The notes beneath the pieces are model-generated. The model made no database searches, had not been told where the DNA came from, and was given only the letters and a program-made list of their open reading frames with translations. Of a DNA stretch of 5,497 nt, positions 1 to 5,226 are shown piece by piece (the first letter of the stretch is position 1; every line of letters begins with the position of its first letter). The DNA comes from Candidatus Aminicenantota bacterium. Its GTDB lineage: Bacteria; Acidobacteriota; Aminicenantia; S016-38. The stretch is taken from positions 1 through 5,497 of the forward strand of contig JAGHBF010000107.1 in assembly GCA_021161165.1 (NCBI GenBank), written 5' to 3'. A program made the position numbers and the translations under genes.

Positions 1-216
1 CTTTATCCCATTATAATTCTTAAGCAGGCAACGGGAGTAAAAATAACAATTTCTGGAGTCACTGAGAGATTTAGAGAAAAGTTTCAGAATCAAATGGTTT
101 TAAGGGCAGCAGGAGACCGTGACAGTTTAACTCTGACAGGTGATCCATGGAACAGGATGCAATTAATACAGCTACACAGTACCTTTACAGTAAGAAACTT
201 TTTCTCAGTTTATTAG
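1..216 (+). CDS. C-terminal part of a probable PilW-like minor pilin (5' end outside window)
   Basis: Frame 1 is open from the first base to a TAG at 214-216, giving 71 residues of a protein that starts upstream. The tail has alternating beta-strand character (VKITISG, DSLTLTG) and ends LHSTFTVRNFFSVY. A closing 'L-x-S-x-x-x-x-RN' segment is typical of PilW-like and other minor pilin-like proteins, whose last strand is often read as 'StVrlRN'. The next gene is PilX-like, and pilW-pilX is a common gene order in type IV pilus minor-pilin operons. The stop codon overlaps the Shine-Dalgarno of that next gene, so the two are very likely co-transcribed and translationally coupled. What is seen is the open frame, the tail and the coupling. 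The PilW assignment is inferred from the tail and context, because the diagnostic N-terminal methylation motif is not in the window. It could instead be another pilin-like or secreted beta-rich protein. Confidence 0.55.
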   Translation, partial: LYPIIILKQATGVKITISGVTERFREKFQNQMVLRAAGDRDSLTLTGDPWNRMQLIQLHSTFTVRNFFSVY

Positions 217-220
217 GAGG
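215..220 (+). promoter_or_regulatory. Shine-Dalgarno of the pilX-like gene
   Basis: AGGAGG lies 4 nt before the ATG at 225 and overlaps the TAG stop of the upstream gene. It selects ATG 225 over the in-frame ATG at 147, which has no such site and would give an N-terminal extension running inside the upstream coding frame. Confidence 0.8.
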
Positions 221-224
221 AAAA

Positions 225-713
225 ATGAAAGAAAAAGGAAGTATATTTATTCTTACTTTAATGGCAGTTCTGGTTCTTGCACTTATAAGTGCTGTTGGTA
301 TAACTATGGCTCATACTGAAATGAAAACTGTATCTTATGTTCAGAGAGCTATTTCAGCTTTTTACATAGCTGATGGTGGCGCTAATTACGGATACGCGGA
401 GATAGCAAAGGCCCCTCCTACCGGGGAATTTTCTCAAGTTATTTCCAATATGAACCAGTATGCAAATCTTCCAGATGGAAGAAGGTCTCATTTTTACCTT
501 CCACAGCCTACGGGCACGGATCAGCTCTCCAATCCGAGAATAATGGGAGAATTTGTCCCTCCGTTTCCTCCTGGAGTTTCCATGGGAGAGGGATTTCATT
601 TTCTGGCTGTCCAGTTTTATGTTACCGGAGAACTTTACGATAGAAATAACCATCTAATTTCATCCAAGACCATAGATACAGCAAGCCTTGCAATGTTCTA
701 TGGGGAGTACTAA
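225..713 (+). CDS. PilX-like type IV pilus minor pilin/assembly protein
   Basis: A 162-residue protein. Residues 1-5 (MKEKG) form a short basic leader ending in Gly, followed by a hydrophobic helix at about 6-30, then 'HTEMKTVSYVQRAISAFYIADGGANYG' in overall form at 30-56. This is the PilX_N pattern: Gly-led hydrophobic helix, then a polar stretch and 'aD/aE-g-g-x-n-y-g' where helix alpha-1 continues. Proteins of this type are inserted in the inner membrane, processed by prepilin peptidase, and prime or modulate pilus or pseudopilus assembly. The remaining ~105 residues are a variable periplasmic domain. The Glu usually found at +5 after the cleavage Gly is absent (Leu10), which is tolerated in PilX-type proteins but would affect how the subunit packs. 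ATG 225 is chosen because AGGAGG stands just before it and because it puts the Gly leader at the N-terminus. The gene stops 1 nt before the next start. Confidence 0.75.
   Translation: MKEKGSIFILTLMAVLVLALISAVGITMAHTEMKTVSYVQRAISAFYIADGGANYGYAEIAKAPPTGEFSQVISNMNQYANLPDGRRSHFYLPQPTGTDQLSNPRIMGEFVPPFPPGVSMGEGFHFLAVQFYVTGELYDRNNHLISSKTIDTASLAMFYGEY
702..707 (+). promoter_or_regulatory. Shine-Dalgarno of the Ig-like secreted protein gene
   Basis: GGGGAG is separated by 7 nt from ATG 715. It supports 715 over the in-frame ATG at 688, and the protein from 715 opens directly with a signal peptide. The site lies in the last codons of the pilX-like gene. Confidence 0.75.
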
Positions 714-714
714 T

Positions 715-1335
715 ATGAGAAGGTTAGTCATATTTCTTCTATTTATTTTTCTTTTAGGTGGAGTTAGTCTGGCTCAACCCAAGATTGAAAGAGTTTATTT
801 GATACCTGCGGTTATAACGCAGAAAACCGACGCAGAGGTAGAAGTAGTTCCAGAATATCTACCCGAGGGATATCACTTCGAATATGTATGGTTTGTAAAC
901 GGAAATGAGTTCAGGGTAGATTTTCCTACATTCAGCGCTGGAAATTTCAAAAAAGGTGATTTTATATGGGCAGGGGTTTACATTAAAGATAAAGACGGCA
1001 ATGTTATCGATTACAAGGAGAGTTTAAGATACAGGGTTGCTGACATTCCCCCCGAAATAATTAGCTCCCCCCCATCTGCACAGGGCCTGAAACCCGGGGA
1101 ATTGTATACTTATACGGTGGAGGTAAGGGATGATGATGATCCCCCTGAGAGCTTGAAAATTCTCCTTAAGGAAGCTCCCAAAGGAGCCAAGCTTGAAGAA
1201 AACGTTTTAAAATGGAAGATTCCGAAGAAGGAAGGTAAATATACCTTCACCGTGGTGGCAGAAGACCCGGATGGAGGGTCCTGTGCACTCTCCTTTGAAA
1301 TTTCAATAAAAAAAGAGAAAAAGTCCAGGGATTAA
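715..1335 (+). CDS. secreted protein with tandem Ig-like domains, pilus-operon associated
   Basis: A 206-residue protein with a clear Sec signal peptide: basic MRR, hydrophobic run to residue 16, and probable cleavage after VSLA (A20|Q21). Residues ~22-110 form a first beta-sandwich with the 'YVWFVNG...F.KGDFIWAGVYIKDKDGNVI' pattern. Residues ~111-200 form a second one resembling putative Ig/cadherin-like (He_PIG) domains: 'PPEIISSPP', 'GELYTYTVEVRDDDDP', 'APKGAKLEENVLKWKIP', 'GKYTFTVVAEDPDGG'. The Asp-rich D139-D142 and D184-D186 loops could bind Ca2+. This two-domain arrangement is often found beside pilus or secretion genes in delta-proteobacteria-like genomes. It follows the pilX-like stop by 1 nt with a good Shine-Dalgarno, so it belongs to the same operon. 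The C-terminus is Lys-rich (KKEKKSRD), with no membrane anchor or sorting signal. The exact role (pilus-associated adhesin, periplasmic partner, exported subunit) is unknown. Confidence 0.7.
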   Translation: MRRLVIFLLFIFLLGGVSLAQPKIERVYLIPAVITQKTDAEVEVVPEYLPEGYHFEYVWFVNGNEFRVDFPTFSAGNFKKGDFIWAGVYIKDKDGNVIDYKESLRYRVADIPPEIISSPPSAQGLKPGELYTYTVEVRDDDDPPESLKILLKEAPKGAKLEENVLKWKIPKKEGKYTFTVVAEDPDGGSCALSFEISIKKEKKSRD

Positions 1336-1349
1336 AAAGGTTAGCGAAT

Positions 1350-1378
1350 TTTAAAATCCTCGTTTTTCGGAGTATCAT
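1350..1378 (+). promoter_or_regulatory. possible sigma-70-type promoter of the glucosylglycerate cassette, leaderless geometry
   Basis: TTTAAA (1350-1355, 4/6 to TTGACA), a 17-nt spacer and TATCAT (1373-1378, 5/6 to TATAAT) lie in the 49-bp gap after the Ig-like gene. The -10-like hexamer is followed by exactly 6 nt (all T) and then ATG 1385, so the expected transcription start would fall at or beside the start codon. The only purine-rich alternative for ribosome binding is CGGAG at 1368-1372, 12 nt from the ATG, which is too far for a normal site. The elements are visible; promoter activity is inference. Confidence 0.4.
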
Positions 1379-1384
1379 TTTTTT

Positions 1385-2200
1385 ATGGAATTAATTGTAA
1401 TAACTGACCTCGATAACACTCTTTTAAGTAAGTATAAATATGATTTTACTCCAGCACTCCCGGCTATTGAGGAATTAAAGCGCAGAGGAGTCCCTATTAT
1501 ATTCTGTACAAGCAAAACTCTTGGAGAGACTGTTTCTTTTCAAGAAAAAATAGGGATTAAAGACCCTTTTATAGTTGAAAATGGAGGGGGGATTTATATT
1601 CCCAGAGTTTTTTACGAGAATTTCAAGGGGGAGAAACTCGATTCTGAATTTTTTGAGATAGACCTTGGAGTGCCTGCTCAAATACTCTACGATTTTCTTT
1701 ACAGTTTTTCAAAAAAATATGAAGTTCCAATTAAGACCTTCCTTGATTTTCAACCAGAAGAGCTGGCAAAGGAAACAGGTTTACCTCTGGAACTCGCAAT
1801 TCTTGCCCGGGAAAGAGAATTTGACCTGCCTTTTATTCTTCTTAAGGGTTCTCTTGGGGAAAAGAAAAAGCTTCAAAGGATGGCACGGAAAGAGAAATAT
1901 CTTATACAGGAAGGGGGTAGATTTCTTCATATATCAGGGCGACACACAAAGGCGGACGCAATCAGGGAAATGTTTGATTTTATGGGAGACAAATTTAATA
2001 AAGCAAAAAAGATAGGGCTGGGAGATAGTCTCAATGACCTTGAAATGCTTTCATTTGTGGATATTCCCATTGTAGTTTCTGGAACAGGCAATCCCTACCT
2101 TAATAAATTGAAAAAAGCTTTACCCCATGCTAAAATTTACATGAACGAGGGTCCGATAGCCTGGAATCAAGCGATTTTTGACCTTTTAGAAAGCATTTAA
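1385..2200 (+). CDS. gpgP: HAD-IIB glucosyl/mannosyl-3-phosphoglycerate phosphatase
   Basis: A 271-residue protein of usual length for the MpgP/GpgP family of HAD phosphatases. It removes phosphate from glucosyl- (or mannosyl-) 3-phosphoglycerate to release the compatible solute. HAD motif I is D8-L-D10-N-T-L-L, with D8 as nucleophile and D10 as acid/base. Motif II is CTSKT (S43) and is followed by the family hallmark 'PFIVENGGGIYIP' (61-73). A type IIB cap spans ~85-185 and includes 'AREREFDLPFIL'. Motif III lysine is probably K189 in HTKADAI, and motif IV is GLGDSLNDLEM (D214, D218). Position 11 is Asn where family members normally have Gly. The gene sits 10 nt upstream of a GT81-like synthase, so the substrate is more likely glucosyl- than mannosyl-3-phosphoglycerate. 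Family members often accept both, so specificity is inferred from the neighbour. Start 1385 places motif I at residue 8, as usual, although no normally spaced Shine-Dalgarno precedes it. Confidence 0.85.
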   Translation: MELIVITDLDNTLLSKYKYDFTPALPAIEELKRRGVPIIFCTSKTLGETVSFQEKIGIKDPFIVENGGGIYIPRVFYENFKGEKLDSEFFEIDLGVPAQILYDFLYSFSKKYEVPIKTFLDFQPEELAKETGLPLELAILAREREFDLPFILLKGSLGEKKKLQRMARKEKYLIQEGGRFLHISGRHTKADAIREMFDFMGDKFNKAKKIGLGDSLNDLEMLSFVDIPIVVSGTGNPYLNKLKKALPHAKIYMNEGPIAWNQAIFDLLESI

Positions 2201-2206
2201 AGGAGG
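2201..2206 (+). promoter_or_regulatory. Shine-Dalgarno deciding the gpgS start
   Basis: AGGAGG is immediately after the gpgP stop codon. Two ATGs follow in tandem at 2208 and 2211. The first is only 1 nt from the site, too close to be used well; the second is 4 nt away, the same spacing as at the pilX-like gene. ATG 2211 is therefore preferred. Confidence 0.7.
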
Positions 2207-2210
2207 TATG

Positions 2211-3419
2211 ATGGCTGATCTTCATCAAACTGGTTCTATTACCACATTACATCTTCTGGGGGAGAAAGGTACTGAAAAAATAGAGAAAGAACTTACAAAA
2301 TATTCAAAATACATAAGAACAGCAATTCTCATTCCAGCAACATACGAAGACTATAAAAAGCCACCTATGAAAAATATTCTTGAAACACTAAGAGGAGTAG
2401 AGTATATCCATCAGGTTCTGATAGTGCTGGGAAAAGCTACCGAGGAAGATTTTAAAAGAGTAAAATCCGAAATTAAGGAATATCCGTATAGAATTACCCT
2501 TCTCTGGCTTGAACATCCCGAGGTGAGAGGTTTAATTCAGGAACTTGAAGATGCAGGTTTGTATGTAGGTCCAGATGGAAAGGGAAGAGCAGTTTGGTTT
2601 GGGTTTGGGCTTTTGCTCGGCCAGAAGGAAGCGGATGTTATAGCTCTTCACGATAGCGATATAATCACCTACTCAAGAACAATGCTTTCAAGATTGATTT
2701 ATCCTGTAATGAATCCCAACATAGACTTTGAATTCAGTAAAGGATTCTATGCGAGGTTTTCCCATAAGATTCATGGAAGAGTAACAAGACTATTTGTCGT
2801 TCCTCTGATAAGAGCACTGAAAGCAATAGTTGGTGATCATCCATTTCTCAATTATCTTGACAGCTTCCGTTATCCACTTGCCGGAGAATTTGCCCTAAAG
2901 GCTGACCTCGCAAGGATGATAAGAATACCCGGAGATTGGGGACTTGAAATAGGAATTTTAAGCGAAGTATACAGAAATGTAGCCATAAAGAGGGTAATAC
3001 AGGTTGAACTCTGTGAAAGATATGACCATAAACATCAGGAACTTTCAAGAGAGGACCCAAATAAAGGGCTACACAAAATGTCAATTGACATCGCTGTAAA
3101 TCTTCTTAGAAACCTTGCAGCAAGAGGAGTTATAGTCAATGAGGGAAGATTGCTTACCCTTAGAACAACTTACTTGAGAATAGCAGAGGACATGATAGCA
3201 AGATTTCATGCAGATGCAATGATAAATGGGCTTTTCTACGATAGAAACGAGGAGGAAATGGCAGTTGAGACTTTTGACAGTGCACTTAAAATAGCCTGTG
3301 AGCAGTTCCTGGAAGACCCCCTGGCGATACCACTTACCCCTAACTGGATAAGGATCACCTCTGTTTTTCCTGATTACCTGGATAGACTCATGGATGCTGT
3401 GGTAGAGAGCAATAAATAG
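2211..3419 (+). CDS. gpgS: glucosyl-3-phosphoglycerate synthase, GT81-like
   Basis: A 402-residue GT-A fold, retaining glycosyltransferase, expected to transfer glucose from an NDP-glucose to D-3-phosphoglycerate in the cytoplasm. This is the first step of glucosylglycerate synthesis. Numbering from the upstream ATG at 2208: the fold starts at ~36 (RTAILIPATYED). 'PDGKGRAVW' (122-130) matches the GKG sugar-nucleotide loop of GpgS. H148-D149-S150-D151 is the metal-binding DXD motif in the DSD form used by GpgS. 'YPLAGEFALKADL' (222-234) and 'WGLEIGIL' (244-251) match the acceptor and hinge segments. The His-rich 'YDHKHQEL' (272-279) aligns with the metal-binding His region near the end of mycobacterial GpgS. 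A helical C-terminal extension (~290-403) makes it longer than the ~325-residue mycobacterial enzymes, resembling GpgS of Persephonella and methanogens as I recall them. It follows gpgP by 10 nt in one operon. Mannosyl-3-phosphoglycerate synthase (GT55) is less likely because these motifs are GT81-like. Confidence 0.82.
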   Translation: MADLHQTGSITTLHLLGEKGTEKIEKELTKYSKYIRTAILIPATYEDYKKPPMKNILETLRGVEYIHQVLIVLGKATEEDFKRVKSEIKEYPYRITLLWLEHPEVRGLIQELEDAGLYVGPDGKGRAVWFGFGLLLGQKEADVIALHDSDIITYSRTMLSRLIYPVMNPNIDFEFSKGFYARFSHKIHGRVTRLFVVPLIRALKAIVGDHPFLNYLDSFRYPLAGEFALKADLARMIRIPGDWGLEIGILSEVYRNVAIKRVIQVELCERYDHKHQELSREDPNKGLHKMSIDIAVNLLRNLAARGVIVNEGRLLTLRTTYLRIAEDMIARFHADAMINGLFYDRNEEEMAVETFDSALKIACEQFLEDPLAIPLTPNWIRITSVFPDYLDRLMDAVVESNK

Positions 3420-3422
3420 CCT

Positions 3423-5144
3423 TTAATCGATTCTTATTGCGAAAACACCAAAAGCAGATGGTCCTGCGTGCACCATTATGGCAGGAGAGGTTATGCTTTT
3501 TATTAATTTTCTGACTTTAACATTTTCCCGCAGGAAATTTTCTATGTTTTCTATTATGGGGTCTTCTCTGGTAAAAGCTATTCCAATGTCGTAAGTTCCC
3601 CTGGAAAGCTCCTTTATGATTTTTCGCTTCAGTAACTTCAAAGATAAAGTTTTCCCCGGTGCTGCTGCCTTAAGATAAAGGCCCTCTTTTTTATCAGAAA
3701 ATCCCATTATTATCCCGAGCCCGAGGTATTTTTGAAGTTTTCCTTTCCAGGGTTTTACCCTACCTCCTTTTATCCCGTATGTTAAATCGTCAACAAGAAC
3801 AAAGGTATGAGATTCAATTTCGTTTATAATTTTCAATACATTATTCAGTGAGACTCCCTTATCTATAAGCTCCACAGCATATAATGCTTTCAGGCCTCCT
3901 CCAAGACTGAAATTTTTAGTATCGATTACGTGTGCATTTATCCCAAGTTTTCTGGCTATAGACTTGGAAAGATTATAAGTTCCGCTCACTTTATGACTCA
4001 AATGAAAAGAGAGTAAAATTTCATGTCGCCTTTTCAATTTTGAATACGTTCTTATAAAATCTGAAGGTGCAGGGAGTGAAGATGATACTTCCTTTTTCTC
4101 AATTAACTTAGAAGCTATTATTTCTCTTGAGATTTCTTCCTGGTCCTTCAGAATTTTTCCATCAATTATAACTCCCAGGGGGATAACTTCTATTTTAAGT
4201 TTTTTCGCAAGGTCTCTTGGTATATCAAGAGCAGAGTCTACAATAATACCTATTTCCCGTTCAGAATCTTCTGTCTCTATGATTAATTCCTGGGAAGAAC
4301 TGATTATTTCCCCCATTGATGAAAGTGTTTCCCTGACCTTTTCCGGAGAAGAGGTATGTATATGAACTTTTAAAAGATTTTCAAAGCCTGAAATTATAAT
4401 AGAATTTCCATATATAGCAATCCTTCTTGAAATCTCTTCCTGTTTTGCTCTGGTTTTAATAGTAATAACTGTACAATATAGGCCAGATTCGTTGCTATCT
4501 GAAGTGGACATAGGATTAAAGTCAATTCTATGTAAATCTATCTTGTTTTCAAGTGCTAATTTCATACCTTCAAGAAAAAGGACTAATCCCTTTGCTCCTG
4601 AATCAACTACACCTTCTCTCTTTAAAACCGGGAGCATTTCCCTGGTTCTTTCCATTGAAATTTTCGCCTTTTCAACCAGCTTTGAAAGGAATTCACGAAT
4701 ACCAATGTTATGTAATTTTTCAGCTTCGTTTCCTATATCTTTCATTACTGTCAGAATGGTTCCTTCTATTGGATTTTCCATTGAATCAAGGACCTCATGG
4801 TAAGCTTTTTTAAATGACACAGCAAGGTCCTTTATTTCAAGGTATTCCTTTTTTAAATATTTTGAAAGCGCAGAAAAATACTGGCTTATTATAACTCCGG
4901 AGTTGCCTCTTGCATTGATAAATGCCTGTTTTGCTGCTTCTTTTATTAATTCCTTTGTTGTAGAAAAATTCCTGTTTAATATGCTTTGATATACAGCAAA
5001 GAGGGTGGTTGATAGATTTGTGCCTGTATCTGAATCCGCTACAGGGAACCGATTTATCCTGTTGAGTTCTTCCCTGTTTTCAATAACCCATTTTGAGCCG
5101 CCAAGCAACAAAATTTTGAAAAGATCGGCTGAAATTTCACTCAT
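3423..5144 (-). CDS. fused fatty-acid kinase: Dak2 (FakA-like) kinase plus DegV (FakB-like) lipid-binding domain
   Basis: A 573-residue protein. Residues ~8-195 are a Dak2/DhaL kinase domain: N31-R-F-P-V-A-D37-S-D39-T-G-T-N43 (Mg-ATP loop), 'ARGNSGVIISQ' (78-88), 'EGTILTV' (127-133) and 'LPVLKREGVVDSGAKGL' (171-187). Residues ~220-285 match the FakA middle domain, with C224 and 'KVHIHT' (H261, H263), which I recall as a Zn site in FakA. Residues ~297-573 are a DegV/EDD domain: 'GIIVDSALDIP', 'SSSLPAPSDF' (354-363), SGTY (387-390), 'DDLTYGIKGGRV' (R462) and H559-A-G-P. In Firmicutes, FakA phosphorylates a fatty acid held by a separate FakB; the acyl-phosphate feeds phospholipid synthesis through PlsX/PlsY. 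Here the canonical FakA C-terminal domain is replaced by a DegV domain, so binder and kinase are one chain. Start 5144 puts the Dak2 domain at residue 8; no Shine-Dalgarno precedes it. The gene is convergent with gpgS (3 bp gap) and divergent from the kinase remnant. Confidence 0.85.
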   Translation of the reverse strand: MSEISADLFKILLLGGSKWVIENREELNRINRFPVADSDTGTNLSTTLFAVYQSILNRNFSTTKELIKEAAKQAFINARGNSGVIISQYFSALSKYLKKEYLEIKDLAVSFKKAYHEVLDSMENPIEGTILTVMKDIGNEAEKLHNIGIREFLSKLVEKAKISMERTREMLPVLKREGVVDSGAKGLVLFLEGMKLALENKIDLHRIDFNPMSTSDSNESGLYCTVITIKTRAKQEEISRRIAIYGNSIIISGFENLLKVHIHTSSPEKVRETLSSMGEIISSSQELIIETEDSEREIGIIVDSALDIPRDLAKKLKIEVIPLGVIIDGKILKDQEEISREIIASKLIEKKEVSSSLPAPSDFIRTYSKLKRRHEILLSFHLSHKVSGTYNLSKSIARKLGINAHVIDTKNFSLGGGLKALYAVELIDKGVSLNNVLKIINEIESHTFVLVDDLTYGIKGGRVKPWKGKLQKYLGLGIIMGFSDKKEGLYLKAAAPGKTLSLKLLKRKIIKELSRGTYDIGIAFTREDPIIENIENFLRENVKVRKLIKSITSPAIMVHAGPSAFGVFAIRID

Positions 5145-5149
5145 TTATA

Positions 5150-5155
5150 ATTATA
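5150..5155 (-). promoter_or_regulatory. -10-like TATAAT just upstream of the fatty-acid kinase fusion
   Basis: On the minus strand a perfect TATAAT (5155 to 5150) stands 5 nt before ATG 5144. This would place the transcript start at or next to the start codon, and no purine-rich ribosome site is present. No good -35 lies at 16-18 nt. A TTGACT (5173 to 5168) is present but only 12 nt from TATAAT. Paired with an 18-nt spacer it would instead use TATAAA overlapping the ATG. The -10 is therefore tentative. Confidence 0.35.
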
Positions 5156-5191
5156 TTGTACTCTTATAGTCAACTTTAGCCTTTACTTTAA

Positions 5192-5220
5192 TTGACACTT
5201 ACTCTGATTGGTCCTAATAT
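5192..5220 (+). promoter_or_regulatory. sigma-70-type promoter of the zinc-ribbon kinase remnant
   Basis: A perfect TTGACA (5192-5197), an exact 17-nt spacer and TAATAT (5215-5220, 4/6 to TATAAT with the key A2 and T6 kept) read toward ATG 5227, which lies 6 nt after the -10. The predicted start point coincides with the ATG, and no Shine-Dalgarno is visible, so a leaderless mRNA is likely. This is the best-formed promoter in the window. Confidence 0.6.
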
Positions 5221-5226
5221 TTTATC

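Noticed and set aside
147..224. N-terminal extension of the pilX-like gene from ATG 147
   Set aside because: It has no Shine-Dalgarno, it runs inside the upstream coding frame, and it would bury the Gly-led pilin leader behind 26 residues. ATG 225 has AGGAGG.
354..653. Minus-strand open frame opposite the pilX-like gene
   Set aside because: Its composition is basic and low in recognisable motifs, and it is fully antisense to a well-supported gene.
688..714. Earlier start (ATG 688) for the Ig-like protein
   Set aside because: It would add a short polar stretch before a clean signal peptide. ATG 715 has GGGGAG at 7 nt spacing.
1336..1384. Rho-independent terminator between the Ig-like gene and gpgP
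   Set aside because: T runs are present, but no stable GC-rich stem precedes them. ATTTTAAAAT at 1348-1357 is only a short AT palindrome.
4492..4813. Plus-strand open frames opposite the fatty-acid kinase fusion
   Set aside because: They lie antisense to the conserved Dak2 domain and have no domain pattern or start signals; they are frame shadows.
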